Shown here one piece after another: positions 7,945 through 17,494 of a DNA stretch of 64,000 bases (its first letter is position 1; each line of letters begins with the position of its first letter). The stretch is from Gilvimarinus agarilyticus (lineage in GTDB: Bacteria > Pseudomonadota > Gammaproteobacteria > Pseudomonadales > Cellvibrionaceae). Made by a program: the position numbers and the translations under genes. Location: the NCBI RefSeq assembly GCF_000832015.1, contig NZ_JXCJ01000001.1:1606649-1670648 (forward strand). Direction: 5' to 3'. A model generated the notes under the pieces. It saw only the letters and a program-made list of their open reading frames with translations. It was not told the origin of the DNA and did no database searches.

Positions 7945-9945
7945 TCAACCCGTTGTAGTTCTCTGCTCTTCTACCACTAGCTTTTGACGGAAAAGGAGCT
8001 CTTTATCCACTTCTGGGTGGAGTTTTAGTACAACCTTTTCGCTGTCGGATAAGGCTTCTGGTGGAGGTGTTGTTGTAGTGATAATGTACTGAAACGGCAC
8101 CTCGTTCCCCAATTTTTCGCAGTGGCGTTCAGCGGCGGCGACAAGGGTTACATATTCCTCGTAAAGCTTCGGTCCCATATCGGCCTCCCTTGGGCAGTCA
8201 TGAATCAGGATGCCGGGGAATGCCGATGTATTACCCACTGAATAGAATAGACAGGATAAATCCCCCAGAAGTATTTCCAACACACGGTAGGCTTCACCCC
8301 CGTGTGCAGATATACCGAAGGGGCGCTCATCTGACTGAGGCTCCAGACTCCCAAAAAAATCATCGCCAAGCAGACACTCGGTTAAGCATTGCATGATGCT
8401 TTCCAGTTTTTTTTCATGACTGTTCAGCGATTGCCTTATTTTCTGGAGTGGGAGTTCGAGACGGGCTATGTCGTTTCTATGCTGTTGTTCATGTTGAGCA
8501 GCAGTTTGGACTAACTGTCGACGATACTCCGAACCTTGGGTAGATTCCCAGCGTTCCAGTTCGGCCCGTAAATTCATAAACCGAGCAGCGCGTTCAATAA
8601 TAGTGTCTCGAATGCGCAGTTGCTGGTTCTGTTTACTATCCAACGCTTTGTTTTTTTGCTTATAAAGGTTGATGTCATCGTGCTTGCTGGCTAGTGCTCG
8701 CTGATAGCGGTCTACGTATTGCCCTACTTCCTCCATCTGGGCTTGTAGTGCACGTTTTTTCAGGGAGTCCTGAATGTTTGGCAATTCCAGTTTCTGAATG
8801 CGATCCTGAACATGAGTGCACTCCTTAAAGGGAATACAGGCCTCCTGGCAGTCACTGCCCAGCGCCTTCAAACGATCAAGTTCACTGGTTAACCGAGAAA
8901 ATTCCTTTTCGTTTCTGGCTCGCGCTGCCTCAGCGCGCTTCAGCCGCTGATCAATACGGTGATATTCCTCTTCCAATGGGTGCAGGCTTCTAAAAATTTC
9001 CTGCCGCTCTTCCTCCTGAGTGCGGTAACGGTTTTGCCATTCTTCAAGGCTGGCATTGAGCTCTGCGTCTTTCTCGCCAAGCGCAGCCATCAGAGATGGC
9101 GAAAAAAGATCTGGCGCGTGCAAAGGCAGGTCTACCAGCTGCGGATCAAGGTCGCGCAGCTCTGCTTCGATTCTGGCTTTGATGAGATCGGATTCTCGCA
9201 GCAAGGTTTGTGTGTCTTGGGTAGTTGCTTCAAGCGCCTGCTTTGCAGAGGCTAATTGCCTGAGTAATTTGCCTTCTTCAGAGCTCATTAGCCCCAACAC
9301 GGAGCGCAAGAGGATGGGTGGGTCCTGGCGGCTTCGGGACAGTCCTATGCCTTCTCCTTCTCGCCAGGCGTAGAAGGACTTGAAACGCGCCTCTTGATCT
9401 CGTGCCAGCCAGGCCAGCAAATGACGCCACTCCAGCGGTTGATCGGTCTCTGGAACCCTCGCGCAGCTAGCGTTGTGCAGAAGGGTGGGGGTTAAGGAGT
9501 CGAAGAAGTCCGTAGCGTCAATGGCGGGTTCATGACTCCAAAGTTCGGTGAGCGTTTCACCGTGAACCACCCTGTCGCTGTTGCGGTATTTAAAGCTCCG
9601 ATAAACGATGTGACTTTGGCCCTGTATATCAACGATCAGCGCCACGCCGCCCTTGGGGAAGTTACTCGCCAGCTCCTTGCGCAGCTTCGTGGTATTGGGA
9701 GATTCGTCCCCCAGGCAATATCGCAATAACAGGCAGAGCGAGGTTTTTCCTACACCGTGGCCCGCCGCACGCCAGCCCTGTGCCTGTGCGTGGGTGGGCT
9801 CTATCGCCCAGACGATATTTAACCCGCGCCGAAAGGGTACCTCTCTGAAGGGTACCTTTTTCGGGTCGTCGTATATCGCCAGCCGCTTGAGGTAGAGCGC
9901 TGGCTCATGAGTCGGCTGTTCCAACCACGCGAAATTGTCATCCAT
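7945..9945 (-). CDS. SMC/RecF-like coiled-coil ATPase
   Basis: A 666-aa ABC-class ATPase of the SMC/RecF/DUF2326-like type. Walker A GHGVGKTS lies near residue 65 and a Walker B-like GILIHDCPREAD near residue 580. Between them runs a long, charged, largely helical coiled-coil region (about residues 225-525). Near its centre is a cysteine cluster (CQEACIPFKEC) that could be a zinc-hook-like hinge. Such proteins usually bind DNA ends or act as sensors with a nuclease partner. It starts at ATG 9945, 17 bp after the methyltransferase stop, and is followed by the SF1 helicase. I recognise the fold class but not a specific named family. Confidence 0.75.
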   Translation of the reverse strand: MDDNFAWLEQPTHEPALYLKRLAIYDDPKKVPFREVPFRRGLNIVWAIEPTHAQAQGWRAAGHGVGKTSLCLLLRYCLGDESPNTTKLRKELASNFPKGGVALIVDIQGQSHIVYRSFKYRNSDRVVHGETLTELWSHEPAIDATDFFDSLTPTLLHNASCARVPETDQPLEWRHLLAWLARDQEARFKSFYAWREGEGIGLSRSRQDPPILLRSVLGLMSSEEGKLLRQLASAKQALEATTQDTQTLLRESDLIKARIEAELRDLDPQLVDLPLHAPDLFSPSLMAALGEKDAELNASLEEWQNRYRTQEEERQEIFRSLHPLEEEYHRIDQRLKRAEAARARNEKEFSRLTSELDRLKALGSDCQEACIPFKECTHVQDRIQKLELPNIQDSLKKRALQAQMEEVGQYVDRYQRALASKHDDINLYKQKNKALDSKQNQQLRIRDTIIERAARFMNLRAELERWESTQGSEYRRQLVQTAAQHEQQHRNDIARLELPLQKIRQSLNSHEKKLESIMQCLTECLLGDDFFGSLEPQSDERPFGISAHGGEAYRVLEILLGDLSCLFYSVGNTSAFPGILIHDCPREADMGPKLYEEYVTLVAAAERHCEKLGNEVPFQYIITTTTPPPEALSDSEKVVLKLHPEVDKELLFRQKLVVEEQRTTTG

Positions 9946-9962
9946 TGGTGCATCCTTGGCCT

Positions 9963-12900
9963 TTATGCCTGCTTGTTTTCGCCCCGTTCATTAAGGGAGC
10001 CGGTTCTCTCTTCGCTGCTCTGCTCGGACCATGAAGTCACTATCCTTTGTAGGCGCATAGCCAAATCCTGGAGCTCGTCGATAACCACAACATCTTGGGG
10101 CAGTTCGTTACCGGCCAGGGATCGATAGCCCTCTGCTTCGGCGCGTATCAAAGAGTGGCGCTGGAGATAATCCAGTACCAGGCTCCAGCGATGTTCAGAC
10201 TCCATAAGGTGGGCGGCCTGAATCAATTCGGGCGCGGCAGTCTTTAAACTCTCGCTGTCATCGGAAATATCGGTGCCGATAAGACTGAAAAAGTCATTGA
10301 GTTTCGTGCGGGGTATAAATTGATACTGGCGAATAACCAATAACAGCAGACCAGCGATTTGGGCCTCCTGTTCATTGCGGATAACTCCTTGTGGCGAGTA
10401 GGCAGCACCTCGGTAAGGGGCGTATTGTTGATTGGCGTCTTCCTTGTGCAGTTCTTCCCACGCGGCCAGAACCCGCTCTTGAGTTAGATATTTTCCGTAG
10501 GCTTTTATATCTTTGTTTTTTAACCCGCGAAAGGTTTCGGATGGGTAGTCGTCGCCCATAACCTCGGTGGGATCGAGGATGTAGCGCAGCTCCTCTTCGT
10601 TCAGGCCGTAGAGTTTGGCGTAGTAGGCATCCAGCTCGCATTTGAGTTGGTGACGGCGATCGGGGTCAAATGCGAACGGCTCGCCGTGATAGCCTAGGTC
10701 TTCGGCGAAGGATTTGAGGCGCTCTTCGGTATACGTGAGTTCCAGCACACGAGGAATGATAAAGGCTTCGTCATTCTCGTCGAATGCGGAGGGTGGGAGC
10801 ACTGGCAGTTGTTTGATGATGAAGAAGTTAAGATGCGTGCCGCCTACCTTGTGTCGAGCAATGAAGTCGAAAGGCAAGCTCGTTAAGTTGGCTTGAAGTA
10901 AAGCTGCATTGATAGCATTAAACTTATTGAAGAGTATAAGCGGCATATTGTTTCCCACACCACTTAACGGAATCACCCCAGCAATAACCGTACGCTCATC
11001 CGTTGATCGGCAAATATCCCGCCATCCCAGCAAGTACTTGGGTCGCCTTGCCTCCAGCAGTGGCCATACCTGTTGCCACAGCTCTTGTTGCTGCTCCAGC
11101 GCCGCTTTGAGGCGGGTTTGTTCCTCGGCGGTGAGCGGAAAGTCTTCCTGCATCGCCACGGCAGCTTGGGCGGTGGCGGTTAGGCCGCTGTCGAACAGGT
11201 CTTTGCCCTCGCTGCGCAGGGGTTCGCCGAACAGGGCTTCGGCGGTGGCTGTCTGGTTTTGTTGCAGGAAGGCACCGGCGCACCAGCTGCTGAGGGCTGC
11301 GTACAGTAGTTCGTTATCTGCTTTTTTGCAGGCGTCCAGCACCGCTTTGGGGGCTTGGGCAGTGCGCAGGGTGACTTCGTTTTCCGGCACCCAGTAGCGG
11401 GGGCGGCTTTGGTAGTGGGGGTTCTGCTTTTCGGCCAAGGTGCAGTCGCGGCTTGTTTCGCCGTCGGTTTCGTAGGTTGCCCAGCGGTGGTCGTAGTGGT
11501 GCACCATTTTGGCTTCGTATAGGGGTAAATAGCCCTGCTGGTCTGGCTCTAAATCCGATAAGCCCTTGAAAAGGCGGCTGTCGTTGGACATATGAAACAT
11601 TGCCTGAAATCTGATACCCCAAGGGTTAATCTCCGGGTGGTGCTCATCGGCTTCACGAATCAGCACCGGCGCGGCGCGATAGATTTTTTTGGTGATCTCC
11701 GCATCCTTTTGCGCCCGGAATACCGGGCAGGTTTTGGTATTGGGGTTGATCAATGAGAACTCTTCGGCACTCAGGGTAAAGTGCCGACGTTTGTCCGCCA
11801 GTTGGCTGGGTTGGGTTGAGAAAAAGGATAGGTCTGCGGCGCTAATGTTGTTGCCGGTGGTTAATAAGCAAAATTTATAACTGCGGTGTACGCTTTTAAA
11901 AATACCTTCTCTATTTTCAAAATCGTAAAGACTGGCCAAACGCTTGCCTTCCGCCAACCAACCAAAAAAGTATTTGGTGGAATCGTCGGTGGCTATGCCA
12001 GTGGGGACGATCACCCCCGACCGCCCCTCACTATTGATACCCTTGGCAAAATGCTCGGCAAACAGGGCATAGAGGTTGACGTCGCCGCGCCCCGTCAAGG
12101 GGAAACGACCAGACAAGCGGGCAAAGGCACTGCTGCCTTCCGCCCCTTGTTTGGCTTGCATAAAGCGGCGGTACAGGTTTTTTTGATTAGGGTTAGAGCT
12201 TTCGGCCAGCGCCTGAATCATACGGCCACGAACAGCGGCATTTTGCGCGGTGGCAATGTCTGGCGCGCGGGAGGCAAAAAACTCTTGTTCCTGCAGTTTA
12301 ATGCGCTCCCACGGTGGGTTACCCAGCATCACATCAAAACCACCCGGCGCACCCTCGCCAAATACCTGAGGGAAGGCCAGTGGCCAGTGAAAAAAGCGGT
12401 GGGTGTTGGCCAGTTCACGCGTAAGGTCACGCACGCCCCCCGGTAATGAGTGGCCTTCGGCGGCCAGTTTCAGGTGGTTATTGGTGGGCACCTGCTTTGC
12501 GGTTTCGGCGGTTTTGGGCGCAAAAAAGGCGGCGGTAAACAGGTCTTCTTTCAAGCGGTCGTTTTGATAGTCCTGCCCGGCTCGGGCCTCGGTAAAGGCG
12601 CGGCGCTTGGCTTCAATTTGCGAAACGGTGTCTTCCGGCATGGCCTCCAGCTGCTTAAAGGTTTGCGGAATAACGCGCAGGCTGACGGCGAGTTTTTCAC
12701 CGTGTTTGCTCTTTTTAATAGCCTGGGCGTTTTGTTTTTTCAGCTCGCTACAGAGGCTTTTATCATCGCCCGACAGGGGTTTATAGGCATCGGCAGGAAT
12801 GCCCTTTTCCAGTTGCTCGGGGTTGAGTATGCCCACCAAGGCGTTACCACACTGCACATGGGCATCCAAAAAGCTCAGGGGTTTACCGGGCTCGATGGAT

Positions 12901-14636
12901 TCCAGCCAGAGGCCTGTTTTACACAGCTCTACGGCCATGGGGTTGAGGTCTACCCCGTAAATGCAGTGGCGCACCACGTCGCGCAGGGCGTGGCGGTAGT
13001 GGTGTTCGGTGGCCTGGTCGCTGCCGGCGTCGATTTGGGCCAGCTCGGTGGCTAGGCGGCGGGCGGCGGCCAGCAAAAAGTGGCCGCTGCCACAGGCCGG
13101 GTCGCACACGCTGATGCCGAGCAAGGCTTGCCGGGGCTGCTGGGGGTTTGCTTTGAGGCGATTGGCGATGACCGGTTCCAGGGCCGATTTAATCAGCTCC
13201 TGCACCAGTGAGTCGGGCGTGTAGTAGGAGCCGGTAAGCTTACGGCTGTGACCGGAGGCGGCGCTTTCGTCGTCGGCGTCGCCAATAAAGCTGAAGCCCC
13301 ATTGGCCATCCGGGTGGATTTGTGGGATCAGTTCCAGCAGGGATTCATATACCGAGCCAAACTCTTCGGTGTCCATATCCCGGTAATTGATGCGGGCCAG
13401 TATGCCCTGGTGCTCAAAGTAGCAGAGGTTGAACAGGGCACTGTACAGGTAACGGTTTGCCAACTGACTGCTTGCCAGATCCGGGCATTGGTCGTGAGCA
13501 AACAGGCCGCCCAGGGCGGGCTGGGCCAGCAGGGGTTGGCCACTGGCAAAGCCGGTAAAGGTGACGCACAGTTGCTGCCAGGCGTCGCCGTGGTGGTCGT
13601 AGTGGCGGCGCTGGCGAGCACGCTCCCGCAGGCGGGTGATTGAGTAGCCTGCCTGATAGAGGTCGCGGGCGACTTGGTGATCCTCGCCGTCGTAGTCTCT
13701 GGGCAGTAGCACTACGTCCCGATCTTCGGCGGTGAGCAAAAACAGGAACCGGTAAACCAAGCGCAGCACTTGCTGAAAATAGGCATCGGTACTCAGTTCG
13801 TCACTGGCGAGCTTTTGGCGCAGGCCAGTATTGGCCGGGTGGGCCAAAAAGCCGGTCCCCAACTGGCGCAGGGCATCGGCCACGCCATAGCGCAGCTTGT
13901 CCAATGCACGCTCGCCTTCGTCGTGGCCGCGTTCACGCCACTGTTCTAGCCAGCAGTGTTCCGGCTGCCCTTTGTGGGGCTCTACCCGGCTGGCGTGTAG
14001 CAGCAGCCACAGGGCGGCAAAGTCGGCGTAGTTGTCTTCGTCGAACAGACGGGTGAAGTCTACCTCCACATAGGCAGGGCGAGTCATGGCCGGGTTGTCG
14101 CGCAGCAGGCGCAATACCAGGCCGTTACTGACTAGTGACCAGAGGCACTGGGATTCAGCGTTCAGGTATTCCTGGGCCAGTCCCATGGGGGAGCGCTTGC
14201 GGCCCTCTTGCCCATAGCGGTTATCACTTTTATCCAAATCCTGATCCGCGCTGCACAATACCAGGGGCAGGCTTCGCCCCCATGCTTGGTGGGTGATGGG
14301 AAATTCTCGCTCGCCCAGGGTTTGTTTGTGTTGGCAGGGTGTGACGGAATAACCTAGTACCCGTTCGAGCAGTGGCAGTAGCCAGTCGTTGACGGTAATC
14401 GCGTGCAGATTGACGTCTTCCCGTTGGCGCTGTTGCTGGAATTCCCGCCAGCGACCTTGGGCAATGCGCCAGTAGCGACCAATTTCGTCGTTAAAGGTGA
14501 GGCCGCGCTCAATGCTGTAGTCCTGCTGGCTTTGGCCGGGCAGGCTGTAGAGGCGGGCATCTTGCAGAATTTTGCTGCCCAGTAGACCGCCTACAACGCG
14601 GATGGCATCGAAATTCTGCTGGGTGGTGTTTGCCAT
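9963..14636 (-). CDS. Large Eco57I-type N6-adenine DNA methyltransferase
   Basis: A 1557-aa DNA methyltransferase. SAM-binding motif I is VCDPACGSGHF near residue 512, preceded by GSYYTPDSLV, and catalytic motif IV is NPPW near residue 773, which marks amino-methyltransferases acting on adenine. The N-terminal 450 residues and the C-terminal half (target recognition and helical parts) resemble PglX/DrmMI-type enzymes of BREX and class 1 DISARM. It probably marks host DNA as self in this island. It lies 35 bp after the SNF2 helicase gene and 17 bp before the ATPase gene. There is no PglZ or BrxC gene in the operon, so a BREX assignment is unsupported; association with the DrmD-like helicase favours a DISARM-related system. 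The long plus-strand readings inside this gene are shadows. Confidence 0.88.
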   Translation of the reverse strand: MANTTQQNFDAIRVVGGLLGSKILQDARLYSLPGQSQQDYSIERGLTFNDEIGRYWRIAQGRWREFQQQRQREDVNLHAITVNDWLLPLLERVLGYSVTPCQHKQTLGEREFPITHQAWGRSLPLVLCSADQDLDKSDNRYGQEGRKRSPMGLAQEYLNAESQCLWSLVSNGLVLRLLRDNPAMTRPAYVEVDFTRLFDEDNYADFAALWLLLHASRVEPHKGQPEHCWLEQWRERGHDEGERALDKLRYGVADALRQLGTGFLAHPANTGLRQKLASDELSTDAYFQQVLRLVYRFLFLLTAEDRDVVLLPRDYDGEDHQVARDLYQAGYSITRLRERARQRRHYDHHGDAWQQLCVTFTGFASGQPLLAQPALGGLFAHDQCPDLASSQLANRYLYSALFNLCYFEHQGILARINYRDMDTEEFGSVYESLLELIPQIHPDGQWGFSFIGDADDESAASGHSRKLTGSYYTPDSLVQELIKSALEPVIANRLKANPQQPRQALLGISVCDPACGSGHFLLAAARRLATELAQIDAGSDQATEHHYRHALRDVVRHCIYGVDLNPMAVELCKTGLWLESIEPGKPLSFLDAHVQCGNALVGILNPEQLEKGIPADAYKPLSGDDKSLCSELKKQNAQAIKKSKHGEKLAVSLRVIPQTFKQLEAMPEDTVSQIEAKRRAFTEARAGQDYQNDRLKEDLFTAAFFAPKTAETAKQVPTNNHLKLAAEGHSLPGGVRDLTRELANTHRFFHWPLAFPQVFGEGAPGGFDVMLGNPPWERIKLQEQEFFASRAPDIATAQNAAVRGRMIQALAESSNPNQKNLYRRFMQAKQGAEGSSAFARLSGRFPLTGRGDVNLYALFAEHFAKGINSEGRSGVIVPTGIATDDSTKYFFGWLAEGKRLASLYDFENREGIFKSVHRSYKFCLLTTGNNISAADLSFFSTQPSQLADKRRHFTLSAEEFSLINPNTKTCPVFRAQKDAEITKKIYRAAPVLIREADEHHPEINPWGIRFQAMFHMSNDSRLFKGLSDLEPDQQGYLPLYEAKMVHHYDHRWATYETDGETSRDCTLAEKQNPHYQSRPRYWVPENEVTLRTAQAPKAVLDACKKADNELLYAALSSWCAGAFLQQNQTATAEALFGEPLRSEGKDLFDSGLTATAQAAVAMQEDFPLTAEEQTRLKAALEQQQELWQQVWPLLEARRPKYLLGWRDICRSTDERTVIAGVIPLSGVGNNMPLILFNKFNAINAALLQANLTSLPFDFIARHKVGGTHLNFFIIKQLPVLPPSAFDENDEAFIIPRVLELTYTEERLKSFAEDLGYHGEPFAFDPDRRHQLKCELDAYYAKLYGLNEEELRYILDPTEVMGDDYPSETFRGLKNKDIKAYGKYLTQERVLAAWEELHKEDANQQYAPYRGAAYSPQGVIRNEQEAQIAGLLLLVIRQYQFIPRTKLNDFFSLIGTDISDDSESLKTAAPELIQAAHLMESEHRWSLVLDYLQRHSLIRAEAEGYRSLAGNELPQDVVVIDELQDLAMRLQRIVTSWSEQSSEERTGSLNERGENKQA

Positions 14637-14671
14637 AGTTCTATTCCTGAATGTTCTTGCGCTGCAAAGAG

Positions 14672-17494
14672 TTATAGCAAGCCGGCGTCGGGGACCAAGA
14701 CGTAAATGCCCATGACATCCACGGGCAATTGCGGCTGCACGCTGTAACTGCCGCGTGCTTCGGCGGCTTCGCGGGTGCGGCGGTGGTCGGCCAGTACGGC
14801 GTCGGCGCGCTCCTGGGCCAGAGTCTCGAAGGTTTGCGTGAGCTGTGGCAGGGCCTCGATGGCACGGTTGAGCTCGCGCGTGCGCGCCTCCGGCGTCATG
14901 TTTTTGCTCACCGGTAGTTGCATCAGGCGTAGTATTTCTGCTTTGTCGAGTAGTTGGGGTTCACCTCGACGGTTGACGGCCAATGCCAGGGCTTCTTCGG
15001 CCAGCAGTTCTTGGGTTTGCTGTTGATCGTGCTGGGTGCGCTTGATGCTCAGCCGGCTGCGCAGGCGTAACAGGTAAATGGTGGTGTGGGTGTCTATGCC
15101 TCGTGAATATATTGCTCCAGCGCGCGCCACTAACTTTGGGTCATCGCCACTCATAGCCATCTCAGTGAGGTAGTCTGCCAAGTGGCTGACAAGTGGATGA
15201 GTACGGTGGATAAATTCGGCCCGGTCTTTAGTGGGGTAGTTAAAATCCAGGGTTTTTATATGCATAAGACCTGCTACATCCAGCCTTTCTTTCAGCGTAA
15301 GGGGTAGATGTTGTAATGGTGCCCTCCAGGTGCCATTGGGCTGTTTATGTAGTGTGGCGTCCAGTCGATCCAATGCCTGGGTGACAAAGCGTTGCACATC
15401 ATCACGCGTACCGAGTACCGCAAAGGCCTTTTCCCATTCGGGCATGACCGCTTCGGGTTTGAGGCGATTTTGGGCAAAGATAGTACGGTTTTTTCGAGTT
15501 CTGTCGCGTGCAGATTCCCAGTCTGTGTTGAATTTCTGCAGCATGGGATCGTCGGCAAATAAGTCCATACTCTGCTGCAGTTGGTCGCTGCGTAGGAGTA
15601 CAGTGTTCATAATGGCCTGCATATAGCGGCCTTCGTTCTCCGGCGCGGGTACCGATACTCCCAGGGCTTTTTTAATGTTGTCTGCTTTACGGATAATCAC
15701 TTGCAATACTGCACCATCTATAGGGTTATCCTCCCCGTAGAGCATCAAAGTTTTGACTTCGGTGGCCTGTTGACCAAAGCGGTCTACCCGCCCTTCCCGC
15801 TGTTCGTGGCGGGTGGGATTCCAAGTGAGGTCGTAATGTACGACGGCGGTAAATTGATCTTGCAGGTTAATGCCCTCTGATAAGCAATCAGTGGCCACCA
15901 ATAACGGCGGCTTATCAGACTCTTTTAAATCATCGATACGCTTCTGACGTTCGCTAGAGTTGAAGTCACCGGTAACATATATGACTTCACGCTCTTTATA
16001 GGTTTTTTTCAGCTCATCAGCCAGGTATTCGGCGGTAGCGATGTAGCGGCAAAAAATCACCGGGTTGTGCCCTTCTTTTAGCATGGGGGTTAGGTGTTTT
16101 TTTAATGCTTGTAGTTTGGGGTCGTTACTTGACTTGAGATTGCGAGCGCGAACTATCAGTTTTTGTAAGCGTTCCAGATCTTCTATTTGGGCGCCGCCGG
16201 GTTCTATGTCATCGGAATTACTGAGCTCTTCGCCACCATCGAGTACTGTACTAATGCCTTGGGCTTCCAGTGCTTCGGCCGACTCGGCATCTTCCTGATC
16301 GCCAAAGGCGGAATCGATTCGTGTGTTGAGGGCTCTAATGGCGGCTTGCGGTGAGGAAGAGATGCAGCGCAAGAGCGCAAGTGCTGCCCACCAGTTCATA
16401 CGTGCCTTGAAGGTACCTTGTTCTTCTCGTTCCACGAGTTCTCTAGCGTAAGCGACGACCTCCTGAAAAATCTGGTTCCATTCGCCTGTGAGTTTGTAGG
16501 TGGCTTCCGCGGTATAGCGTTCTGGGAAGAGTTTTCCTTCCTGCCACTCTTTGATGTCCTCGCGCCGGCGCTGAATGAAATGCGTGGCTAACTTTCGGCG
16601 CAAGGGATGGTCTGCCTCCTCGTTGCCTTTAAGTTGTAAAAAGTCGCGGTGCAGTAGCCCCAAAAGGTTGTAAAAAGCTTCTTCGTCACCGCTGTGCGGA
16701 GTGGCTGTGAGTAATAACAGGTGACGTTGTTCGTTGTCGGCTAAGTCGCGCAATAGCTCGTAACGCTGTTGACGGCCCTGCCCAGTGCGTGAGCAGGTAT
16801 GCGCTTCGTCGACAATGACGAACTCCGGGCATTGCTCGGCAAAGGCGTCGCGTCGGTTTTTGCTTTTAATGTAATCCAGCGAAACTACGGTAAAGGGGTA
16901 TTCGGTAAAAATTGAAGTGCCAGCGGGTAAACCTCGCTCTAGCCGAGAAGCTGTACTTGAGCGAACAACGACAGATTGAATATGGAAACGGTTATTAAGT
17001 TCCTGTTGCCATTGCTCGCACAAATGCGGGGGGCAGAGCACTGTTAGTCGACTGATTTCGCCCCGGTCCAGCAGTTCGCGCGCAATGAGTCCGGCTTCAA
17101 TCGTTTTACCAATGCCGACGTCATCGGCAATGAGCAGGCGCAAGGTTGGCTGCTTTAGAGCCATCATTAATGGTACGAGTTGATATGCGCGCGGTTCAAT
17201 GGCGATATTGCCAAAGCTGCGAAATGGCCCGGCGCCAGCACGGAGTTTGAGCATTAGGGCATCGCGTAGTAGCAAGCCTGCTGATTGTAGACCCGAATGC
17301 TCCGGGTTGGGGTAGGGGAAGGTGGCTGGCTCAACGGGAAGCTGCTCCAACACAGGTAAAATAACGGTAGGCTGTTCCTCGCCCCCGCCGAGGGGTCGTA
17401 GGTGTAAGATTTCGGTTTTGCTTTGGGGTAAAACCACCCATTCACGGCCGCGAGCACGCACGATGGAGCCAGGGCTAAAGGTAACAGCGTTCAT
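14672..17494 (-). CDS. SNF2-type DEAH helicase, DrmD-like
   Basis: A 940-aa SNF2/RapA-type superfamily 2 helicase. Motif I is DDVGIGKTIEAG near residue 126, motif II is VDEAHTC near residue 226, motif III is LTATPHSGDE, and motif VI is QREGRVDRFGQ near residue 568. The N-terminal segment (SPGSIVRARGREWVVLP) is the small beta domain typical of this branch, which includes DrmD of class 1 DISARM. I choose ATG 17494 (MNAVTFSPG) rather than an upstream start because it overlaps the stop of the preceding helicase gene as ATGA, indicating translational coupling. The methyltransferase follows after 35 bp, the same pairing (DrmD with DrmMI) seen in class 1 DISARM. Confidence 0.87.
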   Translation of the reverse strand: MNAVTFSPGSIVRARGREWVVLPQSKTEILHLRPLGGGEEQPTVILPVLEQLPVEPATFPYPNPEHSGLQSAGLLLRDALMLKLRAGAGPFRSFGNIAIEPRAYQLVPLMMALKQPTLRLLIADDVGIGKTIEAGLIARELLDRGEISRLTVLCPPHLCEQWQQELNNRFHIQSVVVRSSTASRLERGLPAGTSIFTEYPFTVVSLDYIKSKNRRDAFAEQCPEFVIVDEAHTCSRTGQGRQQRYELLRDLADNEQRHLLLLTATPHSGDEEAFYNLLGLLHRDFLQLKGNEEADHPLRRKLATHFIQRRREDIKEWQEGKLFPERYTAEATYKLTGEWNQIFQEVVAYARELVEREEQGTFKARMNWWAALALLRCISSSPQAAIRALNTRIDSAFGDQEDAESAEALEAQGISTVLDGGEELSNSDDIEPGGAQIEDLERLQKLIVRARNLKSSNDPKLQALKKHLTPMLKEGHNPVIFCRYIATAEYLADELKKTYKEREVIYVTGDFNSSERQKRIDDLKESDKPPLLVATDCLSEGINLQDQFTAVVHYDLTWNPTRHEQREGRVDRFGQQATEVKTLMLYGEDNPIDGAVLQVIIRKADNIKKALGVSVPAPENEGRYMQAIMNTVLLRSDQLQQSMDLFADDPMLQKFNTDWESARDRTRKNRTIFAQNRLKPEAVMPEWEKAFAVLGTRDDVQRFVTQALDRLDATLHKQPNGTWRAPLQHLPLTLKERLDVAGLMHIKTLDFNYPTKDRAEFIHRTHPLVSHLADYLTEMAMSGDDPKLVARAGAIYSRGIDTHTTIYLLRLRSRLSIKRTQHDQQQTQELLAEEALALAVNRRGEPQLLDKAEILRLMQLPVSKNMTPEARTRELNRAIEALPQLTQTFETLAQERADAVLADHRRTREAAEARGSYSVQPQLPVDVMGIYVLVPDAGLL

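Noticed and set aside
11886-13055. Two long plus-strand readings (186 and 201 codons) inside the methyltransferase gene
   Set aside because: They are antisense to an intact 1557-aa methyltransferase with clear motifs and have low-complexity, domain-free products.
9963-14636. Assignment of the island to BREX because of the PglX-like methyltransferase
   Set aside because: No PglZ, BrxC or BrxA/B gene is present; the SNF2 helicase neighbour fits a DISARM-related system better.
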